DNA of 64,000 bases from Bacillota bacterium (GTDB lineage Bacteria > Bacillota > UBA4882 > UBA8346). The translations under genes were made by a program, and so were the position numbers. Below the pieces are notes generated by a model, which was not told the DNA's origin, searched no databases, and saw only the letters and a program-made list of their open reading frames with translations. Shown here piece by piece: positions 51,486 through 58,863 of the stretch. Numbering within the stretch: position 1 is the first letter of the stretch; the number at the start of each line of letters is the position of its first letter. The DNA lies in contig JAEYGI010000010.1 in assembly GCA_023402395.1 (NCBI GenBank), positions 1 through 64,000 of the forward strand, written 5' to 3'.

Positions 51486-52550
51486 ATGAAAAAAATGTTG
51501 ATCATTGGAGGAACTATTGGTTTCTTAATCCTATTTTTTATTGGAAGTTATTTTTATACGAATCTGACCTATGATCAGAAGCCCATTAAAGAAATGTACC
51601 GGGCCGGTTACATTGAAAAAAAAGTTACATTGGATGACGGAACGGTATTAAACTATGGCGAAGGGCCGGCTAATGGCAGACAAGCGCTCTTATTAATTCA
51701 CGGCCAGGGAATGACCTGGGAAGATTATGCCAAGGTACTCCCGGAATTATCAAAAGATTTTCATGTTTTTGCGGTGGATTGCCATGGTCACGGGGAATCC
51801 TCGATGAATCCCGGGAAATATTCCGCACCAGCGATGGGGCGGGATTTCATTTGGTTTATTGAAAATGTAATCCGGGAGCCGGTCATTGTTTCCGGACATT
51901 CTTCGGGCGGGCTGCTGACCGGTTGGCTGGCGGCTCATTCGGGGCCAAATATCCGTGGCATCGTCATCGAGGATGCGCCGTTTTTTGCTACGGAACCGGG
52001 CAAACGTGAAAATACCTATGCCTGGGTGGATGGGTTCAAGCTGTATCATGAGTTTACGCAACAAACCGAAGAAAGTGATTATTTCACTTATTACTTGAAA
52101 CGAAGTTATTGGAAGAAGGTATTTGGCGAGAAACTGTGGAGCCGGTTTTCGAAAGATGCCATTTCCTACCGGAATAAACATCCAAATGAGCCGGTAAAGG
52201 TATTTTATCTTCCGCCGGCCATCAATCGGATTTGGGAGGCAATGACTTATCCATATGACAGACGTTTTGGCGAAACCTTTTATACCTATTCCTGGTTTGA
52301 AGGTTTTGATCAAGCAGGGACGCTTTCGAAGATCAACTGTCCGGCTATTTTTATTAAAGCAACCACCAGATATGATGACAACGGGATCCTCCTCGCCGCC
52401 TTAAGCGATGAGGATGCCAACCGTGTCAGGAAGCTTATTAAAGGGAGCAAGCGAATTGATCTTGAATCCGGTCATGATATCCATTATGAGCATCCCAAAG
52501 AATTTATTAAGATTTTGACTGAATTTTCGAATGGGCTACAGATGCGGTAA
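51486..52550 (+). CDS. Membrane-anchored alpha/beta hydrolase
   Basis: A 354-residue protein with one N-terminal membrane helix (about 5-24) and an alpha/beta hydrolase domain facing outside. The nucleophile elbow is SGHSSGG (Ser about 138), the oxyanion region LIHGQGMTW (about 71-79), and the catalytic His lies in ESGHDIHYEHP (about 332). The cap domain between about 165 and 270 is rich in aromatic residues. The substrate is unknown; esterases, epoxide hydrolases and peptidases share this fold. Confidence 0.82.
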   Translation: MKKMLIIGGTIGFLILFFIGSYFYTNLTYDQKPIKEMYRAGYIEKKVTLDDGTVLNYGEGPANGRQALLLIHGQGMTWEDYAKVLPELSKDFHVFAVDCHGHGESSMNPGKYSAPAMGRDFIWFIENVIREPVIVSGHSSGGLLTGWLAAHSGPNIRGIVIEDAPFFATEPGKRENTYAWVDGFKLYHEFTQQTEESDYFTYYLKRSYWKKVFGEKLWSRFSKDAISYRNKHPNEPVKVFYLPPAINRIWEAMTYPYDRRFGETFYTYSWFEGFDQAGTLSKINCPAIFIKATTRYDDNGILLAALSDEDANRVRKLIKGSKRIDLESGHDIHYEHPKEFIKILTEFSNGLQMR

Positions 52551-52555
52551 TTGAT

Positions 52556-53003
52556 TGAGCGGGAGTCGGATCAGTTGTAGCAAGACCGGCCATATCAGGA
52601 GCGCGTATCGCTACAACAGTAGCAACAGGCGCCACTAATGGGGGCGGGGCCGCTCCAACAGGAGCGGGACCGGCTTCAATTGGGGGAAGGGCCGCTTCAG
52701 ATGAAGCAAGTGTCGCTTCAGTTGGAAATATTGGAGCTCCATTTGAAGAAATAGTTCCTTCAGTTGGAAATATTAGAAAATCATTTGAAGGAAGAGTTGC
52801 TCCAGATCGAAATATTGGAGGATCATTTGAAGGAAGAGTTCCTTCAGTTGGGGGAAGTGTTCCTCCTTTTGAAGCGGCTGTTCCTTCAGTTGAAGGAAGT
52901 GTTCCTCCAGAACGAAAAAGTGTTGCTTCAGTTGGAGCGATACTTTTTTCATATGGATATGGTGTTGCTTCAGTTGGAGCGGGTGCCGCTCCGGATGATC
53001 GGG
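52556..53003. repeat. Degenerate 21-bp tandem array T4, left part
   Basis: About 21 units of 21 bases, e.g. GTTCCTTCAGTTGAAGGAAG, GTTCCTCCAGAACGAAAAAG and GTTGCTTCAGTTGGAGCGAT (last base omitted). Open frames exist on both strands because of the period and encode leucine- or valine-rich heptads, but lack ribosome binding sites. Units closely resemble those at 4926-5370. The array is interrupted at 53003 by a MITE and resumes at 53431. Confidence 0.85.
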
Positions 53004-53430
53004 CAATGTCAGCAAGCTATCCTGTAAGTATTTGGGAAATCGATAATGTTGTCAAAATTTACACCTCCCGGCGTTCTCCATCCGTGGACGCCGGAACTTG
53101 AGCCTTCCTGGCTCTGGTCCCCTTCCCCTCCCCGATGCGGCGGTCCGATGGAGATTTTCGGCGGGGAGGGGCGATTCGCTGGAAACGTTGGTCTATTTGG
53201 TCGGTGAAATCAATGAAGTCGGATTTTGGGCATCAATGCTTTCTGGACAGGGACTGCTTCGAAGCATCAGCGGAGTGGAAACTTGAGTTTCCAGCGATCC
53301 ATCCCTCCCCGTTTGAGTAGCCCACGACAATGACAACATCGGGGAGGGAGCGGGGGAGAGGTAGGATTTTCGGCCGGCTTAATTGGCAAAGATCATTTCT
53401 AAATATTGTAACTATCACTTGTTGACATTG
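53004..53430. mobile_element. MITE-like repeat family B, copy inserted in array T4
   Basis: A 427-bp element with 13-bp inverted ends CAATGTCAGCAAG / CTTGTTGACATTG (one mismatch), immediately flanked on both sides by GGATGATCGGG (52993-53003 and 53431-53441). Removing the element and one flank copy restores continuous 21-bp array sequence. It has no transposase gene; internally it carries facing CTCCCCG / CGGGGAG blocks. It closely matches the copy at 56412-56842. Confidence 0.8.
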
Positions 53431-53492
53431 GGATGATCGGGGAGCCGGATCATTTGGAGCGGGGGGATTTGGAGGTGGGGGAGGTGTCTGAA
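53431..53492. repeat. 21-bp tandem array T4, right remnant
   Basis: GATGATCGGGGAGCCGGATC and following GGAGCGGGGGGATTTGGAGG continue the unit pattern broken by the MITE. Confidence 0.7.
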
Positions 53493-53704
53493 CCGCTGAC
53501 ATTCTTTCCGGCTTGCCGTCTGAGTATTTTACAATAATACCGATCTGGGAATCGCTACGAAGGAAAAATATGGCCCTTGTCGAAAGAATATCAGGATTGG
53601 CCCTTGACATGAATACGTCTCTCATTAATTTTATAATACTAAAGGGAAAAGCGCTGCCCCGGCTCGGGAAATTGGATGGAAAAAGGGTTAGCGAGGAGGA
53701 TACC

Positions 53705-54904
53705 ATGAAAATTGAAACGATTCGGGTTCAGAATTTTAAAGCGCTGCAGGATATCGAAGTCAAAAATATTCCCGACCTCTCAATTAATGTGGGAGCGAAT
53801 GGAAGTGGCAAGAGTACTTTTTTCGACGTCTTTGGCTTTTTGAAAGACTGTCTGACATTCAACGTAACCCGGGCGATGCAAAGCCGAGGCGGATATTCGG
53901 AACTGGTTTCGCGCGGCCGGGCCGGGGAAGATATCGTCCTGGAAATTCAATACCGGATGCAGATCACCGGAAAAGAACGGCTGGTCACCTATAGGTTGGA
54001 ACTAGGAGTGGATGAAAAGGGAAAGCCGTGCGTCAAACGGGAGATTCTCCGTTACAAACGCGGCGCATCGGGTTCGCCTTTTCACTTTCTCGACTTTCGA
54101 ATGGGCCAGGGCTATGCCATTTCCAACGAGGAAGATTTTGATAAAACCGATGAGGAATTGAATCGAGACAATCAGGTTTTGGAACGGGCCGATATTCTGG
54201 CTGTCAAGGGGCTCGGCCAATTTCAGCGGTTTAAGGCGGCGAACGCGTTCCGGCAACTGATCGAGGGATGGCATGTATCCGATTTTCATATCGAGATGGC
54301 GCGCGGTAGCAAAGATGCGGCCGCATATGCCGATCATTTGTCGGTCACCGGCGATAATCTGCAAGTGGTGGCCAAAAACTTGTATGATAATTATCCCGAA
54401 ATTTTCGCCATCATTCTTGATAAAATGAAACGGAGAGTTCCAGGGATCGGAGACATTATCCCCGAACCGACGCTGGACGGCAAATTGCTGCTGAAGTTCA
54501 AGGACGGATCGTTTAAAGATCCGTTCATCGACCGGTATGTATCCGATGGCACCATTAAGATGTTTACCTACTTGGTGTTACTTTACGATCCAGAACCTCA
54601 TCCGCTGTTGTGCATTGAAGAGCCGGAAAACCAACTCTACCCCAAACTACTCTGGGAGTTGGTGGAGGAGTTCCGGGATTATGCCCGGCGCGGCGAAGGG
54701 GGTCAGGTTTTTATCTCCACCCATTCTCCGGATTTATTGAATGCGGCCCGGCTCGAGGAGGTATTCTGGCTGGTGAAGGTGGACGGCTATACCCAGATCA
54801 GGCGGGCGAAGGACGACCCGCAGATCGCGGCCTATATGGCCGAAGGTGATCAACTGGGGTATCTGTGGAAGGAAGGGTTTTTTAAGGGGGCGGACCCCGT
54901 ATGA
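53705..54904 (+). CDS. AAA_21-type (OLD/RecF-like) ATPase of a two-gene defence-like module
   Basis: A 399-residue ABC-type cytoplasmic ATPase. The N-terminus is the classic KIETIRVQNFKALQDIEV strand pair, Walker A GANGSGKST (30-38), Walker B LLCIEEPEN (about 301-309) with D-loop-like QLYP, and the switch ISTHSPDLL (about 337-345). GAGGAGG-like sequence just upstream of ATG 53705 sets the start; a longer frame from 53513 has none. Its stop overlaps the start of the DUF4276 gene (ATGA). ATPase + TOPRIM-like pairs include PARIS and related abortive-infection systems, so phage defence is a reasonable inference. Confidence 0.82.
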   Translation: MKIETIRVQNFKALQDIEVKNIPDLSINVGANGSGKSTFFDVFGFLKDCLTFNVTRAMQSRGGYSELVSRGRAGEDIVLEIQYRMQITGKERLVTYRLELGVDEKGKPCVKREILRYKRGASGSPFHFLDFRMGQGYAISNEEDFDKTDEELNRDNQVLERADILAVKGLGQFQRFKAANAFRQLIEGWHVSDFHIEMARGSKDAAAYADHLSVTGDNLQVVAKNLYDNYPEIFAIILDKMKRRVPGIGDIIPEPTLDGKLLLKFKDGSFKDPFIDRYVSDGTIKMFTYLVLLYDPEPHPLLCIEEPENQLYPKLLWELVEEFRDYARRGEGGQVFISTHSPDLLNAARLEEVFWLVKVDGYTQIRRAKDDPQIAAYMAEGDQLGYLWKEGFFKGADPV

Positions 54905-55461
54905 CCGAATTGGTGTTTTTGCTCGAAGAACCGTCGGCCACCGCAATGCTGGAAGGGCTGTTGCCGCGCCTGCTGCCGGAGGGGGTGACGGTTCGAACGA
55001 TTGTGTTCGAGGGGAAACAGGACTTGGAAAAACGAGTGGTCAAGCGGTTGCGCGGTTACTTGAATCCCGACGCCAAGTTCGTAATTTTGCGGGACAAGGA
55101 TGCCGCCGATTGTCTGGCGTTAAAGGACAATCTGCGCCGGAAATGCATTGAGGCGGGCCGGCCCGATACGCTGATCCGGATCGCTTGTCACGAGCTTGAA
55201 AGCTGGTATCTGGCTGATCTGGCGGCGGTGGAGAAAGGCTTGAATATCAGAGGATTGGCTGAAAGCCAGCAAAAGCAATGGTTCAGGAGTCCGGACGATC
55301 TGCCCAACCCGGTCGATGTTTTACAAAAAGTGGCGCCGTTGTATCAAAAATTAAGCGGCTCCCGCGCCATCGGCCGGCATCTTAATTTGGACAATGACCG
55401 CTCCAAGAGTTTTCGAAACTTTGTCGCCGGGGTTCGACGGTTAATGGCCGTGGGGGAATGA
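54901..55461 (+). CDS. DUF4276 protein, TOPRIM-like putative nuclease
   Basis: A 186-residue protein of the DUF4276 family. The arrangement fits a minimal TOPRIM fold: acidic Glu9/Glu10 at the end of strand 1 (LVFLLEEPS) and D65-K-D67 after a central strand (FVILRDKDAAD), then IACHELESWYLAD (about 95-106). In analogous ATPase-TOPRIM pairs this subunit is the effector nuclease unleashed by the ATPase. Four-base overlap with the ATPase gene implies tight stoichiometry. Catalytic role is inferred from the fold. Confidence 0.78.
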   Translation: MTELVFLLEEPSATAMLEGLLPRLLPEGVTVRTIVFEGKQDLEKRVVKRLRGYLNPDAKFVILRDKDAADCLALKDNLRRKCIEAGRPDTLIRIACHELESWYLADLAAVEKGLNIRGLAESQQKQWFRSPDDLPNPVDVLQKVAPLYQKLSGSRAIGRHLNLDNDRSKSFRNFVAGVRRLMAVGE

Positions 55462-55554
55462 TGGGGATTATTAAAGACCACCCCCTCTTCCTTTCTTATC
55501 AATTTTGGCAAGAGCTTATCCCGAAGTTTTTCAAATGTTTGATTCAATAAAAAG

Positions 55555-55580
55555 AAAGAAGGGCTTTCACCCTTCTTTTT
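55555..55580. terminator. Bidirectional terminator
   Basis: AAAGAAGGG-ctttca-CCCTTCTTTTT, between the DUF4276 gene and the convergent RHH gene. Confidence 0.75.
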
Positions 55581-55746
55581 CCGTCTCAATCCTGCCGTAT
55601 TCCTTCTCATACTCCAAAACGCATTGTTCAATCAAAAACTCGATCTGTCCATTCAGCGATCGTTTGTTTTTATCCGCGATTATCCTGATCTTATCATAAA
55701 GTTGGTCTTCAATCCTCAGCGTGAAGACTCGTTTTTCCCCGCTCAT
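55567..55746 (-). CDS. Ribbon-helix-helix (Arc/CopG-like) DNA-binding protein
   Basis: A 59-residue protein that is almost exactly one RHH domain: strand EKRVFTLRIEDQLYDKI, helix, turn KNKRSLNGQIEFLIEQCV. Such proteins bind short palindromes as dimers of dimers. ATG 55746 has GGGAG about 9 bases upstream. Divergently, 60-70 bases away, lies a perfect promoter whose spacer contains the palindrome AATGATATCATT, a probable operator. It may control the adjacent small gene at 55909. Confidence 0.78.
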   Translation of the reverse strand: MSGEKRVFTLRIEDQLYDKIRIIADKNKRSLNGQIEFLIEQCVLEYEKEYGRIETEKEG

Positions 55747-55812
55747 CAGTAGCATCTCCCGTTTGTGATGTCAGTATTATAGCATAATGAAATTATTGAA
55801 TATACTTTCTAA

Positions 55813-55873
55813 TTGACATCAAAATGATATCATTATATAATATTGCTGTTCCCAGAAAATTGAAAACAGCAAT
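55813..55873 (+). promoter_or_regulatory. Consensus promoter with palindromic operator and leader hairpin
   Basis: TTGACA (55813-55818), 17 bases, TATAAT (55836-55841). The spacer holds the perfect 12-bp palindrome AATGATATCATT (55823-55834). The first transcribed bases form a hairpin ATTGCTGTT/AACAGCAAT (55842-55873). The divergent RHH protein is the likely ligand. Confidence 0.75.
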
Positions 55874-55908
55874 TTTGCGTTGATAATAATTTAAAAAGGA
55901 GCCGTCTC

Positions 55909-56280
55909 ATGTCGCAATCCCCCCAGCCCGAACTCGAACCCATGGCCTACTACCTGGACTACCTGGTCATGGAACGGGTCGCCGAATTCAGCGATAAAAT
56001 CCTGACGAACGCCCCGCAATTTCAAACGACCCGCGCCGAAATGGACAAATTCCTGAAGAACCTCGAAAACATGCTCCCCGCTCCGGGCAGCGCGTTAGTC
56101 CTGACCGCCATCAACGAAACCGCCTCAGTCCTGGCGATCCGTTGCCAGGAACTGATCTACCGCCGCGGCCTCGAAGACGGAGCGGAACTGATTCGGCTCC
56201 TGTCCCGCAGCGCCCGGGAAGAGATCCAAAACCGGAACCAAAACCAGGATCCGGGGGATCAAACCGACTCCAAGGATTAG
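55909..56280 (+). CDS. Small acidic helical protein, paralogue of the gene at 14479
   Basis: A 123-residue soluble protein of unknown function, near-identical in long stretches to the 14479 product (PELEPMAYYLDYLVMERVAE and RCQELIYRRGLEDGAELIRL among them). AAAAGGAG 9 bases upstream supports the start. As at 14479, it sits behind a perfect promoter overlapped by an operator and beside a gene for a small DNA-binding protein, here RHH instead of XRE. Conservation between distant copies with different regulators suggests a selected function. Possibly DUF6809-like (uncertain). Confidence 0.68.
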   Translation: MSQSPQPELEPMAYYLDYLVMERVAEFSDKILTNAPQFQTTRAEMDKFLKNLENMLPAPGSALVLTAINETASVLAIRCQELIYRRGLEDGAELIRLLSRSAREEIQNRNQNQDPGDQTDSKD

Positions 56281-56411
56281 GAGGGGGTTTTTAATGTCCA
56301 AAATGGGGTAAAATCCCCTGGCTTTAATCCGAAACCTTTAGGTGAAAAAAATTGGAATCAAAAGATCTGATGTCGGGCTTGACCTATCCTCCAGATCTTT
56401 CCCTGAGAAGG

Positions 56412-56842
56412 CAATGTCAACAAGCTATACTGTAAGTATTTGGGAAGGAATCAGTTAATAACGTAGCCAAAATTCAAACCTCCCGGCGTTCTCCATCCGT
56501 GGACGCCGGAACTTGAGCCTTCCTGGCTCTGGTCTCCCCTCTCCTCCCCGATGCGGCGATTTTGGCGGGAAGGTTCGGCGGGGAGGGGTGATTCGCCGGA
56601 AACGGTGGCCTAATGTGCCAGTGAAATCAATGAAGTCGGATTTTGGGCATAATGCCTTTCTGGATACAGACTGCTTCTAAGCATCAGCGGAATGGAAGCC
56701 TGAGTTTCCAGCGATTCATCCCTCCCCGTTGAGTGGACCTCCGGAATGACAACACCGGGGAGGGAGCGAGAGGTAGGATTTTCGGCCGGCTTAATTGGCA
56801 AAGATCATTTCTAATTATTGTAACTATCACTTGTTGACATTG
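56412..56842. mobile_element. MITE-like repeat family B, best-preserved copy
   Basis: Inverted ends are perfect over 15 bases: GGCAATGTCAACAAG (56410-56424) and CTTGTTGACATTGCC (56830-56844). Flanks CCCTGAGAAGG and CCCTGTAAGGG are similar. Near-identical to the copy at 53004 over most of its length, including the tail AATTGGCAAAGATCATTTCT. No ORF of its own. Confidence 0.8.
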
Positions 56843-57019
56843 CCCTGTAAGGGAAGAGCGAGAGATAGGTCTGTCCCAGATTAGGAATTCCCAGATAGAA
56901 CCATGAAGGTGTTGGGAAATTTTAAGCTACTTCAGCAGCTTTCCCAACTCATCTGCTTCAGCAGGTGGTAGTTGAGTTGTCCTGAATCAATGTGAAGTCA
57001 AATCGTCATTGTAGGGGTG

Positions 57020-57200
57020 AGCATCTTCAGCCATTCGAAAACTGTCCGGCGCTTCGCTTTCACAGCGCCGGGATGAGTCTTGCCGGACCGTGATCAAGGA
57101 CGTTAAGGCGCGGGCCGGATGCCGTAGCGCCTGATTCGATGTACGGTGAGTACCGGACTGACCGAGCAACGACGAAATCCGACGCTTTTCACGGCGCAAC
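57020..57200 (+). repeat. Repeat family A, copy 5 (rearranged)
   Basis: It begins with CTTCAGCCATTCGAAAACTG, TCCGGCGC, AGCGCCGGGATGAG and CTTGCCGGA, then loses the middle block and resumes at GATGTACGGTGAGTACCGGA through CTTTTCACGGCGCAAC. The rest of 56845-57386 shows no gene. Confidence 0.75.
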
Positions 57201-57386
57201 GGATCAAACATGGGGAATGGGGAAGAACTTGAGGTTCCGTGAGCGACAAGGAAGTTACGAAATAAAGATTCGAAGAAGCTTAAAACAAAGAACGGAATCG
57301 ACTCGCGATCATGCCTTAATCACAAAGTATCTCCAAAGCAGAAGGTGCGAACTTGGACATGTTCCATACGCCTATCCTTTTCATAA

Positions 57387-57429
57387 AATGTACAAACACA
57401 CCACCTGAAATGTACAAACACACACCTGA
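57387..57429 (+). promoter_or_regulatory. Tandem direct repeats upstream of oxdC-like gene
   Basis: AATGTACAAACACACCACCTGA (two-letter variant of the second copy AATGTACAAACACACACCTG) occurs twice, 22 bases apart, 55 bases before the coding start. The spacing of two helical turns suggests cooperative binding by an unidentified regulator. Confidence 0.5.
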
Positions 57430-57484
57430 TCGCTTGAACGCGGCGTATGATACCAAAATTCCTAAAAACACTGGAGGAATTTTA

Positions 57485-58663
57485 ATGAGTATACAACAGA
57501 ACCAAGCCTTGTGCAATCTGCTGATGTCCGGATATATTCCTCAGCCGATCCGGAATGGCGCTGGCGCGACCGACCCCGGCCCGCGCGATATTCTGCGGGA
57601 CCTTGAAAATCCTGATATGCTCGTTCCGCCCGCTACGGATGCGGGCTTGCTTCCTAATCTGAAATTCTCCTTCTCCGATACCAGCATGGTCTTAAAACCG
57701 GGAGGATGGTCCAGGGAGGTCACTGCCAGAGAGATGCCGGTGATGACCACGATGGCGGGCGTTAATATGCGCCTGACCCCCGGCGGCGTGCGGGAGGTTC
57801 ATTGGCATCTCGCCTCCGAATGGTCTTATATGCTGGCGGGGAGCGCGCGGGTGACCGCGGTCGACCAATGCGGGCGGAATTTTATCGCCGACATCGGCCC
57901 GGGTGATCTTTGGTACTTTCCCCCGCGCCTGGCCCATTCACTGCAGGGTTTGAAAGACGGCTGCGAATTTCTGCTGCTGTTCGATGACGGAAATTTTTCC
58001 GATCTTAACACAATATCGCTCTCCGATTTATTTGCCCATTATCCGCCGGATGTGCTGGCTGCGAATTTCGGCGTGCCGGCCAGTGACTTTAATTGTCTTC
58101 CTTCCGGTCAGGTTTATATTTATCAGGGCACCGTTCCGGGGCCCCTCGAAAGCGAGGCGGTGCAATCCCCCTATGGGACCGTTCCCCAAAGCTTCAAGCA
58201 TCGCCTGCTGGCGCAAACGCCAACCACAACGCTTGGCGGAAGCGTGCGAATCGCGGACACCTCCAACTTTCCCGTTGCCAAAACCACCGCCGCGGCGCTG
58301 GTGGAGATCAAACCCGGCGCAATGAGGGAAATTCATTGGCATCCCAACAACGACGAATTTCAATATTACATTACCGGGCAGGGGCGTATGACCGTCTTTG
58401 GGGAGAACGGAAAGGCCCGCACCTTTGATTACCGGGCCGGTGATGTCGGTTATGTGCCCGTCGGCTATGTGCATTATGTTCAAAATACCGGGAATGAAAC
58501 GTTATGGTTTTTAGAGGCGTTTAAGAGCGAGCGATTTGAGGGAGTTTCGCTCAATCAAATGATGGCCGTTACCCCTCCCGGGCTGATCGCCGGTAATTTG
58601 CGGGTCGGCCCGGAATTTGTGAATGCGCTGCGCAAAGTGGAATGCCAAGTCATTCCGTGTTGA
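57485..58663 (+). CDS. Bicupin oxalate decarboxylase homologue with altered lid
   Basis: A 392-residue cytoplasmic bicupin of the OxdC family, which converts oxalate to formate and CO2 with manganese. Both metal sites are intact: His106, His108, Glu112, His151 and His284, His286, Glu291, His330, each exactly 11 positions beyond the Bacillus subtilis OxdC residues; Arg103 and Glu344 are also kept. The N-terminal lid that reads SENST in OxdC (Glu162 is the proton donor) is SDLNT here (172-176), so Asp replaces Glu and two more lid residues differ. GGAGG about 7 bases upstream sets the start. It stands alone. Oxalate released from plant material alongside pectin is a plausible substrate. Confidence 0.88.
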   Translation: MSIQQNQALCNLLMSGYIPQPIRNGAGATDPGPRDILRDLENPDMLVPPATDAGLLPNLKFSFSDTSMVLKPGGWSREVTAREMPVMTTMAGVNMRLTPGGVREVHWHLASEWSYMLAGSARVTAVDQCGRNFIADIGPGDLWYFPPRLAHSLQGLKDGCEFLLLFDDGNFSDLNTISLSDLFAHYPPDVLAANFGVPASDFNCLPSGQVYIYQGTVPGPLESEAVQSPYGTVPQSFKHRLLAQTPTTTLGGSVRIADTSNFPVAKTTAAALVEIKPGAMREIHWHPNNDEFQYYITGQGRMTVFGENGKARTFDYRAGDVGYVPVGYVHYVQNTGNETLWFLEAFKSERFEGVSLNQMMAVTPPGLIAGNLRVGPEFVNALRKVECQVIPC

Positions 58664-58771
58664 ACCCTGTTCCTTATTCATTCGGAGAAAGCCGGAAATC
58701 AGGATCAAGATTGGGATATGATATACGATGAAGACATGAATTCTGCGGCAAAGCGAAGAGTTTTGGCAAAG

Positions 58772-58811
58772 AAAACTAACCTCCGCCCAAAGCTTGGTGG
58801 AGGTTAGTTTT
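58772..58811. terminator. Bidirectional terminator
   Basis: AAAACTAACCTCC pairs with GGAGGTTAGTTTT and is followed by T-residues; it lies between the convergent bicupin and pectate lyase genes. Confidence 0.85.
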
Positions 58812-58863
58812 TTGTCACTTGCCTTTTCGCGCTTAGCGGATACCAGTCCGTCCGGCCGCTAAT

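Noticed and set aside
52764..53027. 87-codon Leu/Glu heptad frame, and a similar frame on the other strand
   Set aside because: Both strands stay open through the 21-bp array, and the frame runs into the MITE; no start signal is present.
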